A DNA stretch of 28,108 nt, taken from contig JANBQC010000368.1 in assembly GCA_027576995.1 (NCBI GenBank), positions 1 to 28,108 of the forward strand, read 5' to 3'. The first letter of the stretch is position 1; each line of letters opens with the position of its first letter. Origin of the DNA: Dimargaris cristalligena. Its lineage: Eukaryota; Kickxellomycota; Dimargaritomycetes; Dimargaritales; Dimargaritaceae. The notes beneath the pieces are model-generated. The model did no database searches and had not been told where the DNA came from. It saw only the letters and a list, made by a program, of their open reading frames with translations. Shown here piece after piece: positions 10,967 to 21,291 of this stretch. The position numbers and the translations under genes are program-made.

Positions 10967-11673
10967 TCTTTCGTGGACCACACATTCTCTACCCTGATTG
11001 CGGATTGATGTGTAGTCAGCCGAGGGCTTTAACAAGCCCTGCTTTACTCACTGACTTGGCTTTTAGCCCTTTCCCCCAAAAACTACGGAGAAGCCAACAT
11101 GAATGACTGTAACTATAGCCCGAGGCCTTTCTTCATTCTACGAATACTATTTTACGGATAGAAACCAACAGAGAGAGGGGTGGGGGTACCTTACTGTTTA
11201 AACCGAACAAATCAAATTTGGTATATAATATGGGATTAGATCTGTAATAGTTTCTATACTATATTTTTGAGATATGGTAGTGGCAACTGAAGGAATGGTC
11301 CTATTTCTTCCAGGAATTGTTGTCTGGCTGTTACGATTGCAATTATTGTTTTGTTTAGCAGTACTATAAATAGCTTTTATTAGAAATTCACTCCAACCCA
11401 ACCATTAACCTCCATTTTTAGCTGAAGAGGCACGAGTCTAGGCATTAAGCCGGCCACAGTGCCTATCCCGTGACACCACTAGGAAACAATCCATTTAAAT
11501 TCATACCCCGCTGTTGAGTATGGGGATGTGATTTTCGATGGGGCATTGTTAGGTTTAATCATTTGAAGGGTTATTTGGAAATACTAAAGGCGTTGGATAT
11601 ATTAAATGTTGGGTTGCCAGGAGTAGTGACCATTGTGTTGGGTACAAAGATGGCATTGTTCTAATTTATTGAC
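10967..11673. other. Intergenic, no gene recognised
   Basis: About 700 bp between two minus-strand genes. A 67-codon frame at 11198-11401 is AT-rich and has no motif. Confidence 0.45.
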
Positions 11674-12270
11674 TCATGTGAGGTATATCAGCCCCTCAAG
11701 ATGAATCAACTCCGACATGTCCGGGTAGCAAGTGTGGGGCTGGATATATGTGTGGGGGGGTGTATTTACCGAGTTATGTAATTATTACGGGATACTGGTG
11801 CCTACTATGGACCACCGAAGTAGATATATAAGTAAGGCTAAATCAAACAAGGCCAATTTGGTCTGGGTTTGTACTCGAAAATAAACATGTGTAGGAAACC
11901 TAGGGGAAGGGTCCCGTAATAAAGGGGTGAGGGGGATGGGTTCGCAAGGGTTACTGCGATCTTCAGGATTTTCCGACCTTACATGGATAACAGTGGCCAA
12001 CTGCATTGCCGCTTTCGATTCCTAGCAACCAATGGACCCCGAGGGAGGCAGCTCACCAGTAGTCTCAGTCGCTCTTTTACGCCCCAGTCAGAAGAATCAC
12101 AGTCATCTTGGGTGGAATTGTCCTGCTGAACGGTCACATTTGTAGTTTGAGGTTCGCTGGAATAACTTTATCCCTACTCAAATAACAGGGCTAGGCACTT
12201 ACTAAACATGAAACATGGGTTCGGAATGGAAGGCAAAACCAGGGGCACCCCAGCCATATCCCCTTTGCAT
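11674..12270 (-). CDS. Unrecognised small spliced gene, Asp-rich protein
   Basis: I do not recognise this protein. Minus-strand exons 12270-12203, 12156-12057 and 12021-11983 join in phase at GTAAGT/CCAG, GTGAGC/CTAG and a GTAAGG donor. A last exon at 11739-11674 (acceptor CCAG, stop TGA) completes about 90 residues. The N-terminus reads MQRGYGWGAPGFAFHSEP. The middle has VTVQQDNSTQDDCDSSDWG, followed by a short amphipathic stretch KERLRLLESKAAMQLATV. Introns 1 and 2 would be only 46 and 35 nt. The 35-nt one is suspiciously short; reading through it gives an alternative C-terminus with a stop at the GTAAGG donor. The first two exons are the firmest part. There is no signal peptide or membrane segment. 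The next gene downstream on the same strand is the dynein light chain; a functional link is not implied. Confidence 0.45.
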
Positions 12271-13243
12271 CGCACTTGGCTCGGTTTATCTCGACCAAAT
12301 CCTGTCCTGAAAGGGGCGCGCTCTTGTACTCCAGGCCATTGGAATTCAACAGCAAAATTGTTGATTTGGGTATCCGATGGGGACACGGTATGGCTTCCAC
12401 CTGCTAGATGTGATTGCTTGGAGGAAAATAGTCGAGCCGGTTGGTAGCGGAGTGGTCCAACCAAATGCCGCGCGGCCTTCTGAATATTGGCGGGGGGACG
12501 AATGGCCGCGCTGGGGCCAATGGCGATTATCCCAAGAATCCTGGAGTGGTTGAGGAGGCTGTTCTGACTTTAGAAAGACCGAATCAGCGCAACCTGAGCC
12601 TGAGTAGAAAGGGCCAACCACGGACAGAGAAAGAGAGAGAGAGTATTGGTGGGATAGGGTTAATAAGGTTGGCCATGGCCAAGGTCGTTTCCCAGCCCGT
12701 CAGCACGGCTCGCCCTTCGTACGAGGGTTTGTCCAACCCTAGCATAGCCACCAGTGGTCGGGTTGTGAACCATACCGCGTTCCACTCCTTCGCTTACAAT
12801 GAAAAAAGGGCTTGGCCTTGAAAAAAAGACCATGGCCATGTATAATATAACCCACGGAATGGCGGGGGAATGAATGGAGGAATAGATGATAATAATAATG
12901 CCCCATTGTGTCGGCTAGTGTACTCGACCTGCATTAAAGCAATTCCACCTCTGCGCAAGTGGCTCTCTTTCCCTCTCCCCTTCCATTCTCTGCTTAATTG
13001 CGCTGTTTTCCTTCAAGGATATCCGTCGCCCGTTTCTTGCCTTGGCCTTCCAATCTCGTCTTGCGCTTGTTGCGGTGATTCCTCTGTTCCTATCTATCTC
13101 TTCTTATCTCTTTATATCCCTTCTTATATCCTCCAGCCTCGCAGCGCGTAGTCGGACCTACAGCGCCCCGTCCACTCGCCCTGGTGGCCACTTGTCTCTC
13201 TCTTTCTTGGCTATATCCCCTCGCATACACGCACATACCCACC
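12271..13243. other. Divergent promoter region between the small spliced gene and KCH
   Basis: About 970 bp. A TATA-like TATAATATAA lies at 12841-12850 and a CT-rich block at 12960-13010, both oriented toward the KCH gene. A GA repeat occurs at 12628-12643. A 126-codon plus-strand frame (12441-12821) faces an equally open minus-strand frame and has no motif, so I do not call it. Confidence 0.5.
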
Positions 13244-15193
13244 ATGTGCTTCCACTCCACCAAATGGAAGCGGGAGACCATCAACGACCACAAATTCGAG
13301 TACATTGACGTCAATGACTTTGTTACCAAGACCGGGGCCGCTCGTTGGGGCTACACCCTCATCTTCCTCCGGGTCATCAAGTCCACCCTAGTGTATATTG
13401 CCGATATTTACACCGCCATATCCCTCGTTGTTATGTCCGACTACTACAACGGCGAGGATTCCATATACAAAAAATCCGAATACCGCCTGCCCTTTGACGT
13501 GCTCCGCTATATCTTTTGGGGCTCCATTCTTATTTCGTTTGGCCTGCTGCTGTGGGAGTGGCGGAAGAGTCGCAAAATCTACGCCACCCAGGATATCTCC
13601 TATTCGTACACCTCGCCCCCGGTCTACAAGTACATCTGCCTGCTGTCCTACCCGCACTACTGCTTCTTCCGCCAAATCGATAAGCACCGCAAGTTCAAGG
13701 ACGACGTGGCCTTCTACGTTTTTTTTACCCTCAAGTCGTGGAAGCGGGTGCTGTTCGCCGAATCCCCGCGCCAAGTCATCAACGGACTCGCCCTTATTTT
13801 CCTGTTCCGGTTGGTATGGATTGAACACAAGGGCTTCACCATCAACCCCAGCGCCTACGCCAAAACCAACTCCCAGAAAATGTCCATTTTCGTGATGCTG
13901 TTCACCTTCCTCATGTACCTCTTTTCGGTCTTTTCGATTCTCGTGGCCGCTATTCTCTACATTCCGCTGCTCTGCAGTATCCAGGGGAACCTCAAGGAAT
14001 ACTGTTGTCACAAGGTCGATAAGCGAGTGGCCGCCATCCTCAAGAAATATTCCAAGAAGCGCATTGCCATGGGTCGGACCCTCGACCCCACCGCCTTGGA
14101 TCACAAGGATTCGCCGTACAGCGGGGGACCTGGGGAGGCTTACCAGATGGAACCTACCCTGCCCAAGGTCGACTACACCGACGAGGCCAGTCAGTCCAGT
14201 AAATACCTCGGGGGTACGCCCTACCCCGAACGGGCCTTGTCGCCTTCCACGGCCACTACCACCGCCGCCAATTTGCCCCACCACTACTCCCAGGCCGGCT
14301 CCTCCTCACCGCCCCCGGCGTTTGACGACCACTACGGTATGCCCATCCAGCCCTTCATGACCCCGCCCTCCCTCTCCTCCGAACATACCTACATCTCCGC
14401 GCAGTTCCGGCCCGGCGGTCACCCCGGCAGCGGTAGTGTCTACGATGATAATATCCCCACCCCCCACGGGTCGCTATCCTCCCGCTCGAATAACCCCCGC
14501 GCCCAACTGGCCGATATTGCGTACACCGCGGGTCGGCAACCCACCCGGCCGAACCTGGACTATATCCTCGAGGCGCCCGAGCGCAACGACCGTTTTTTTG
14601 ACGACGACCAACCCAGCAACCGCGGCCCGGTTCACGGGCACGAATTAGGCCCCGGTCCCGGCTTCGGTGCTATGTCGCGCTCGGCTTTCCCGTCCAACTC
14701 GTCCCCATCCCCATCCACGCCCGTGCCGTACGCGGCGCCCCCACCACAATCCTCCCTCCACCCCAGTCGCCCCTCACTGCCCCCTAATTTCTCCGATTCC
14801 GCCCACTCATCCAACCTTGCGGCCGTTAACCAACCGCCACCACCATCGCAGCCGGCATTGGCCCACGTCCCACGCTCCAACGCCCACTCGAGTCATCTGG
14901 ATTCGTTTTACTACCAGGATATGATGGATTCCCCCGAACACCGTGCCGCTGCTTTGCCCAATCTCCCCGGCAATCAGCCACTGAGCTTTAATAACCCACC
15001 ATCGCCCCTGACGGGCCAACGGCCCACGGGTGATGCCTTTGCCACTTATCCGTCGTCCCGGCCTGACCGCCGGACAGCATCGCCCTGGGATGATTACGAT
15101 GGTGCCGAGGATGGTGATAGCAGGGCGCATGGTGGTGGTGGTGCCCAGCCTTCCCCGTTTTCCACGGGCCCTAATCGGCGTCGTCCCAACTAA
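13244..15193 (+). CDS. KCH-family fungal potassium-transport membrane protein (Kch1/Prm6-like)
   Basis: A single-exon 649-residue protein. The first 265 residues carry the hallmarks of the fungal KCH family. WKRETINDHKFEYIDVNDF comes near the N-terminus. Four hydrophobic segments follow at about 39-63, 85-104, 176-192 and 213-244, with YTSPPVYKYICLLSYPHYC and KSWKRVLFAESPRQVIN between them. Yeast Kch1 and Kch2 (Prm6) reside in the plasma membrane, promote K+ influx and are needed for Ca2+ influx during the pheromone response. Residues 270-649 form a long Pro/Ser/Asn-rich, probably disordered cytoplasmic tail. The ATG at 13244 is preceded by ACACCC-rich leader and CACC, and an upstream in-frame extension lacks an ATG. 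The gene converges with UreF. Confidence 0.88.
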   Translation: MCFHSTKWKRETINDHKFEYIDVNDFVTKTGAARWGYTLIFLRVIKSTLVYIADIYTAISLVVMSDYYNGEDSIYKKSEYRLPFDVLRYIFWGSILISFGLLLWEWRKSRKIYATQDISYSYTSPPVYKYICLLSYPHYCFFRQIDKHRKFKDDVAFYVFFTLKSWKRVLFAESPRQVINGLALIFLFRLVWIEHKGFTINPSAYAKTNSQKMSIFVMLFTFLMYLFSVFSILVAAILYIPLLCSIQGNLKEYCCHKVDKRVAAILKKYSKKRIAMGRTLDPTALDHKDSPYSGGPGEAYQMEPTLPKVDYTDEASQSSKYLGGTPYPERALSPSTATTTAANLPHHYSQAGSSSPPPAFDDHYGMPIQPFMTPPSLSSEHTYISAQFRPGGHPGSGSVYDDNIPTPHGSLSSRSNNPRAQLADIAYTAGRQPTRPNLDYILEAPERNDRFFDDDQPSNRGPVHGHELGPGPGFGAMSRSAFPSNSSPSPSTPVPYAAPPPQSSLHPSRPSLPPNFSDSAHSSNLAAVNQPPPPSQPALAHVPRSNAHSSHLDSFYYQDMMDSPEHRAAALPNLPGNQPLSFNNPPSPLTGQRPTGDAFATYPSSRPDRRTASPWDDYDGAEDGDSRAHGGGGAQPSPFSTGPNRRRPN

Positions 15194-15913
15194 TTTCAGT
15201 CGTCGTGCCTAACCTCCCTTCCCCCTCTCTTTCCATGTCTTACCCGAACTGGTATTCAGCATTGCATTCCGCCCGTTGATAAATATATGTACCCTCTCTC
15301 TTACACTCTTACTCTCGTCTCGCCCCTTCGACCCACACTCTTCTTCTACTCTCTCTCATCCCTCGTTTACCCCTGTTCATAATACCCCTTTTTTTTATGG
15401 TGACCATTTGCAAAGCCTTCACCGGCAATGGCATTTGGCACCCATTTCATTATCTTCGCCTTTTTTATATTATCTTTTGGAATACGCTCAACTCTCAATT
15501 TTCCATATTTGTTCTTTACCATATTCCGGCACATATATTTTGTTGATTTTGCTGTTTATACGCCTAAAATACCTCTTGTCTGTAACATTCCTTATCATTA
15601 TCATTACTATTATTTTACATTGGACATAATTCGGTTTTAATTAAATATCAGTTAACTGAGTGGCTCTTTATTTGGGATTCCAAATCAATGTATAGATGGA
15701 GCGTAACCGGCAGGGGCGGGGACACAATTGCGTTGGCGAGGTTTCAAACATAAATAGGTAGTAGAGTAGTATTTTGAAGATATGGGGACTTTACCAACCA
15801 CGAGTTGTATACTAATATCTCCGTTTGGTGAAATACATGTGGGGATCTTCTTCCTCCCCCCCTCATCGTATTGGTTCATTTTATGGATTTTGGGAACTAT
15901 CACCACCAAGATC
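15194..15913. other. 3' flank between convergent KCH and UreF genes
   Basis: About 720 bp, very pyrimidine-rich on the plus strand (15300-15600), which creates hydrophobic-looking open frames in two registers at once. These look like a by-product of composition. A GATAAATATA near 15277 could be the KCH poly(A) signal. Confidence 0.55.
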
Positions 15914-16861
15914 CTAACTATTGAATATCCGCGAATACAGCCGATCATGGGCCCCCTGTAGCAGATCCAAGGCCGGCGAAGTCTGCGTCGCTTGATCCAT
16001 GGTCAAATCCGCCGTCATGTGAATCGCCTCATCGGTTGGCCCTTTAGCTGTGGCCAGGGTTACTTGGGCCTGGTAAGGCCCCACGATATTCAGCCGAATT
16101 GCCGACGAGACGATTTGGCGGACGAACATAAATAGAAACAGTTGCTGGGTTTTGGTTAAGGAGAGCTGAAGCAGGCGGCAGGTGAGGCCAAAACACACAG
16201 GAAAATGACCGTGGGCGGTGCCTACCCGGATCAGCGCTTTGAACCGTTTGGCAATGTCGCTGCTAGGAGGAGGTGGTGGGGCTGGGGTTGGGCCGGAGTT
16301 GGCGGGGGTGGGCGAAATGGACGGCGGAGTGGAACCCATCGATGTCGCTGAATCAGATACTAATGATGGCGATGGTGAAGGCAGAGCCGAAGCCAAAGGT
16401 AGGTGATGATGTTTAAGTACCGCCGGTACCGGGGCGAAGGACTTCAGAAATAGGGTGATCATGCTAGTGCCCTGGGCAATCGAGGCCCGGCGGACGGACA
16501 GGTGGGGGTTTAGGGCGTGGAAAAGATGGTCGGCGTCCACCAAAGGTTGCAGCGACTCGTCGTCCGGTTGGGACGCGGCAGTCTTGGAGTTGGAGCTGGG
16601 GTTGGTGGTAGTAGGGCGGACCTCGGGGGGGAGTATGGCGAGTCCCGTGCTGTGGTAAGCCGCCGTGACGAAAGGCAAGGCGGCATGGGCGTAGCTGTGC
16701 ACACTGGTGCGAATAAACCGGTCGAGTTGGGCGGAGGTAATGACTTGGCCCAATTGGAAGGCGGTTTCCAACCCCCCGGAAGCTACGAAGCCGCCCGTGG
16801 GTAGGGCGGAATCGACTAGCTGCCAAACTAACCAGGTTTCGTCGTCCATGCGGTGGGTCAT
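15914..16861 (-). CDS. Urease accessory protein UreF
   Basis: A 315-residue protein from the ATG at 16861. The UreF signature DSALPTGGFVASGGLE lies at residues 17-32. VGTAHGHFPVCFGLTCRLL and the helical LFMFVRQIVSSAIRLNIVGP follow in the second half, as in bacterial and plant UreF. UreF works with UreD/H and UreG to load nickel into apo-urease in the cytoplasm. An insert of about 45 residues rich in Pro and Ser (about 150-200) splits the conserved domain and is absent from bacterial homologues. The frame stays open far upstream of this ATG, but a TATA-like box 40 bp upstream favours 16861, or the ATG four codons later (16849). Urease itself is not in the window, so the pathway is inferred. 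The gene is divergent from TBCA. Confidence 0.92.
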   Translation of the reverse strand: MTHRMDDETWLVWQLVDSALPTGGFVASGGLETAFQLGQVITSAQLDRFIRTSVHSYAHAALPFVTAAYHSTGLAILPPEVRPTTTNPSSNSKTAASQPDDESLQPLVDADHLFHALNPHLSVRRASIAQGTSMITLFLKSFAPVPAVLKHHHLPLASALPSPSPSLVSDSATSMGSTPPSISPTPANSGPTPAPPPPPSSDIAKRFKALIRVGTAHGHFPVCFGLTCRLLQLSLTKTQQLFLFMFVRQIVSSAIRLNIVGPYQAQVTLATAKGPTDEAIHMTADLTMDQATQTSPALDLLQGAHDRLYSRIFNS

Positions 16862-16900
16862 ATAACAAACGGGTTGTTGGCGGGGGATGTGGGTAAAAAC

Positions 16901-16910
16901 TATAATATAC
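16901..16910 (-). promoter_or_regulatory. TATA-like box of ureF
   Basis: The minus strand reads GTATATTATA about 40 bp upstream of the proposed UreF ATG. Its position argues against the longer upstream open frame being translated. Confidence 0.5.
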
Positions 16911-17319
16911 CGGAATGTGGGTGGAGGTGTGCTCGTTGCCCGGACCGAGCTACACACAGGATGGAAAAGTTGCTGAAGGGACTCTCTCAATCCCGAACTG
17001 GGAGGGCTTTGTAGGGCTGGTGTGGGATAGCCGGTAAGGCCGCTGGCGTGGGATACAGACGGGGAAGGGAGACGACCCCTCCTTCGATAAAACCCCCTAG
17101 GGCTTGTTGCCTTAATGCACTGACTGTACGCTGCGTCCCACCGCAGCCAGCCAGCCAATTTCTCCCCCCTACGCTACGCTGCCCCAGGGTTAGGCTACCC
17201 CTTCCCACTCATTGCACCACCGGGCCAGGGCTTGTTAACAGAATCTTCTCCCAGGCCTACTTTACCCGCCATTGCCAAGTTTATTCTCCCCTTTTCTCTC
17301 GCATCAACCCTTCTTCAAC
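16911..17319. other. Shared divergent promoter region of UreF and TBCA
   Basis: About 400 bp. The UreF frame happens to be open through much of it on the minus strand, but the content (Ser/Pro-rich, no motif) does not look like UreF. On the plus strand a CT-rich leader (17255-17316) runs into the TBCA ATG. Confidence 0.5.
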
Positions 17320-18242
17320 ATGTCGCTTCGTGATTTAACCATCAAGACCAACACCCTGAAGCGGTAAGTTCCCCCAAGTGAATATATCCCGAAGTAAGAG
17401 GTGTCGGGTACCTATACCACCAAGCTACCAGCTCACCCCCTCCATGTTCTTGTCTGGCGAGTTTATGCGGCCGTTGACCCAATGGCCCGTATCAGCTGTG
17501 CCCCAGATAGCCCCATGCTGAATTCCCTGTTTTTACGAATACACATTTACACAAACTCTGTCCGCCAATCCTTCACGGTTATGCTCAAACGGCATCGTTA
17601 TCAGTGTGCTTAATGACGAACAGTACTACCTGAAAGAAGCGGCTAGCCAGCGTACTCATATCGATAAACTCCGTGCGGATGGGGCTGACGAGTACGTCAT
17701 CAGGAAGCAGGTAAGCCACTATACTGGGTCTATATCCCCTTAGAGAGGGTCTCATTGGCACTTCGTTTCTATACTGTAACCATCGGGTGGGGAACACACC
17801 CAGTGCCAAGTAAAATGTTGTCTGCCCAACTAACCCGGTACCTTGCTTGGGGAACTGCGCCATTGATTCCAATAATTGTATAGGTCGAAGTTCTCGACGA
17901 GACCCTCAATATGCTGCCCGATAGCAAGAAGCGGATCGCTAAAGCGGTTGAGGACCTGAAGACACTCATGGTATGTACAGTAACCATCCCCCCTTTTTTT
18001 TTGAACTGCAAAATATGCCTAGCGGGTGGTCTTTATAGGGCCATTATCCTCCGAACCTATTTTATTATTGATATTTCAATTTTCCGTCTGGTTACTCAAT
18101 TGTATGTATTTTCTTTGGTCTATTTGGTGTAACTCCCATTCCCTGCTACCACATTTAGGATACCCACCCGACCACCTTTAAAGGTAGCCAGGAACTCAAG
18201 AAAGCCCAGGATGTACTAGGCAGTATCAACTACGACGCTTAG
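17320..18242 (+). CDS. Tubulin-folding cofactor A (TBCA / Rbl2-like)
   Basis: Four exons, 17320-17363, 17605-17710, 17884-17970 and 18159-18242, with donors GTAAGT, GTAAGC, GTATGT and AG acceptors, join in phase to give 106 residues (human TBCA 108). The order matches TBCA: LTIKTNTLKR at the N-terminus, EQYYLKEAASQRTHIDKLRA in helix 1, the DEYVIRKQ turn, ETLNMLPDSKKRIAKAVEDL in helix 2 and SQELKKAQDVLGSI in helix 3. TBCA is a three-helix bundle that captures released beta-tubulin in the cytoplasmic folding pathway and protects cells from excess beta-tubulin. The start is the only ATG, at the end of a CT-rich leader. Splice phases are 2, 0 and 0. Confidence 0.95.
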
Positions 18243-20812
18243 CTGCGATCCATTAACAATCGCACCTGATTGCTTTTTTTATATAGAAAATGCCCAATCT
18301 CTCTACTCTGATGGTGACGGGTCCTACCGATCTCTAATTGTAAATGAAAGCCCCCCCCAAGTACTTGCACACCCAATCCTTTTTTTTAACCGTCTAGGCT
18401 GCTTAATGGTATTGACAGACCGTATCGCTTTCTGGCACTACCCATTCCGCATTTTGATAATTTCCCAATTCCCCGTTTCGGGCTAGTAGTGACTCTATTT
18501 CTTTTTGTACACCCCCAACTTGCCTGTACCCACACAATTAACACGGGCATATCGGCAATTCTTGGCATTGGTATGTCTAAATATAAACACCAGTGTGCCT
18601 TCATTTCGAATATATCCATGCCTCTTGTATTGGAAACCTCGGGTCAAATTTGTGGGGTAGGAAGCGCGTATCACATTTGAGGAATAGTTTCGCATTATCG
18701 ATTGTGAAGACTGGGCATTTAAAGTTGGAAGTCCCCGTCGGGGGGCATGCGTAGATACTAACGAGGCCTAGGGGGGTGCTATCGACAGTTAGGGTTTTTT
18801 TATTATTATTATTGGTCGCATATCCACCTAGGACCGCCGTTAAAGAAGCAATTGTGTCGTAGAGATGCAGGGGGGAGGGATTGGTGCCTTGGATTATTGA
18901 ATATTCCGATTATAGTATATATGGAATATCCGGAGTCAAAAGGAGAAGGCGAGTGCGAAGGTATAGTGAACGAGGCCGGCTAAACCATTTCTCCGACGGC
19001 ATACTGGGTTGGTGCGTGCTCGCTCATTTTTGGAGACCACCTCTCGACTCGGAAGGCAGGAAGGAAGGGACGAAAGGAAAGGGGGGGTTGAAGTGGAATG
19101 GTCACCCTGGCCATTTATGGACCACCAATGACTCTCTACTTGTACCCTTGGGGAAGGAAACCCGAGAGTTATACAACGCCAGATACGCTGGCAGAGTAGT
19201 ACCCCTCTTTGCCCTCCTCGCCCCCGTTCCGCTCTCTGTCATAAAGGACAAACAGTAGACGCTGGTGGGGCGGTGCACCTGTGGGGGAGAATAGACCGGG
19301 CTCCACTCAGCGGGGGCGACACGGGGGTCTGCTATAGGGTTTGTTTAAAAAATAATATCCAAGGCGAGGAATAAAGGAAAGGACGGTACGAGAGGGAAGA
19401 AGTACCAACCCATCGATTGGGCTTGTGGAGGGGTTGGAGAGAACCTTCCGTGGCACTATTTTTGACGAACCGGCCCACGTGTGACTCTCGTTCACCCAAG
19501 TAAGTGACCGTAGCAACCTATCGGTAGGGATTACTGCTCCGTCCCCCTAGTCGATAACAAGGCAGGGTGTGTTAAACGCCTATGTAACTATCGTGAAACC
19601 ACACTGTAGTGATACGTAGAGGGCGAATAATAAGTACATGCAAAGGAAAATGAAATAATAAAATAGCGTTAAGGCGCTATAAAGCCAGTCGCCTCGTGCC
19701 TTTAGCTCGCACTGTACTACAGGTGTGGGTTACGCCCGTGCTAGGGTTGGGTCCACTGGCCATCTCGTCGGGGATGGTACGGCCAAGTTTTTTGTACGTC
19801 GTTGGTCGCGCTACACCCGAAACGTGTGTGCTTGAGCACAGTGCATGGACCGCCACTAGCAGGCGCCAGTAATAATAGCAGCTAGAGCAGTGGCAGGCGG
19901 TTTCCATGATAGAAGGAGGGATGTGTCGCAGTAACCCACCGAGGTCGCTCAAGCGAGGTACAACAGAAACGTATGGCCAGGGTGGGGGATCGGGCGTGAA
20001 ACGTCGCAGAAAAAGGAAAAGGGACAGTGTGTGTGTGCAGCAGTAGCCTGTATAGGTCAATAGTCATTTTACCAACGGGGGCTTTCGGTCCCCTCCAGAC
20101 AATGTGGTCCTTTTGGCTGCCACTTGGCCATTCCACCCTCCCCACAACTGCCGCCTTTCCGTGCCCTAAACTTTGATGCGAATTATCGGGGCGGGAGGAG
20201 GAGTCGTTTTCGGGAAAGCTAATTCCACCGATTTCCCCCTCCGACTCGCCCTAATCCTACACTTCACGGATCTGCCTCGACCATAGTCTGTCGCTGATTC
20301 AATCATGGATATGAAATACCCAAATATAGTATCAATTCGGCGTGAATTTCCACCAAGTCCCAAGGGTGAAGTTAAAAACAAGGGAGAACATGGCCAACTG
20401 GAGTGCAGGTCCCAGGGCCGGCTCCAATATCCTCTGCTTCCATGGGCCTTGCGTATATTGGTTAACTTTTCTATACCAACATATCTACCCTATATAATGG
20501 GTCCCACTTCAATCGGGAATTCCGACTATCGTTTTTTGTGCCAAGTTATTCGACCAAGTTGACCAATTTCTATTTCCAGCCCAAGGCATTGGTTTATCCC
20601 CTTTGAACCATCCTCCCCCCCCTCTCCCCATTTCCCCATCCCTGCCCTGCGTCGATACACCGCTGAATCAATTTTCCGGTAGGTGTCCCGTCGAATGAGA
20701 GGTCAAGGTAGCCAAGGTCGGTGATGGGATGCTACTAAAAATAGGAAAGGGAGCATAGCAACTGGTATCCTAGGGAATACCCGTAGGCTCGGGTCCATTA
20801 TTCGGCGACGCA
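18243..20812. other. Long intergenic stretch with no firm gene
   Basis: About 2.6 kb between TBCA and the fungalysin promoter. The minus strand has a possible two-exon small gene at 18601-19027 (see findings), not firm enough to annotate. Open frames up to 127 codons at 19677-20145 are Cys/Ser/His-rich and overlap in two registers. A T-run plus ATT repeat lies at 18795-18814. No tRNA B-box was seen. Confidence 0.45.
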
Positions 20813-20818
20813 TATAAA
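20813..20818 (+). promoter_or_regulatory. TATA box upstream of the fungalysin gene
   Basis: GCATATAAAATACC contains a consensus TATAAA. The ATG is about 475 bp downstream, so the transcript would have a long leader or a 5' UTR intron. The intervening sequence is T-rich with several AG sites. Confidence 0.5.
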
Positions 20819-21291
20819 ATACCAGCACTGCCCCCTCTTCGATTCCAGCATCAAGCTGTTCGTACACCACCCGTGTATTCTCTGTTCGTTTAGTCTCGTT
20901 AGTTGTTTTATTTTTGTTTGGGAAAGACCATCAATCATATTTAAATATCTATTCGGCCCCTCTGTTTTGAAGCATTTTAATTTCGGCAGATTTACTATTT
21001 CTATGAAACGTATTCTGGCACATTTTTTCCCGCTACTTTATCTAAATACCATCTCGACTTCTATTTGTAGGGCTTCTCACGGAGTCCTGTTCGCCCCTGA
21101 ACAGTTTAAACCGCACGTAGCCTCTTAAATTGGCTACTCCTCAGTACTCCTGCTCCGTATTTTCAGGGAGCTTTGTTAATATCCTTTTAATTTTGACTGG
21201 ATTATCCTCCCACCCAGTTGTCCTAGTCGAGAATTTCTCATCAGCTGTCACTTCTAGCAGTTTGTGTTTCCATTATCTGTTTGCTAACATC

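Noticed and set aside
12441..12821. 126-codon plus-strand frame upstream of KCH
   Set aside because: The opposite strand is also open, there is no motif or signal, and it sits in the probable promoter region.
13388..14284. 298-codon minus-strand frame opposite KCH
   Set aside because: Open only because the sense gene prefers C/G-ending codons; the sense strand has clear KCH motifs and membrane segments.
15276..15629. 117-codon hydrophobic frame after KCH
   Set aside because: Two registers are open at once in a pyrimidine-rich 3' flank; composition explains the Leu/Ile/Ser-rich text.
16862..17158. N-terminal extension of UreF by 99 residues
   Set aside because: A TATA-like box lies within it, 40 bp before the internal ATG, and the UreF signature starts only 17 residues after that ATG.
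19677..20145. Overlapping minus-strand frames of 127 and 87 codons
   Set aside because: Two registers open over the same bases with Cys/His/Ser-rich text and no conserved pattern; the only near splice pair would give an impossibly short intron.
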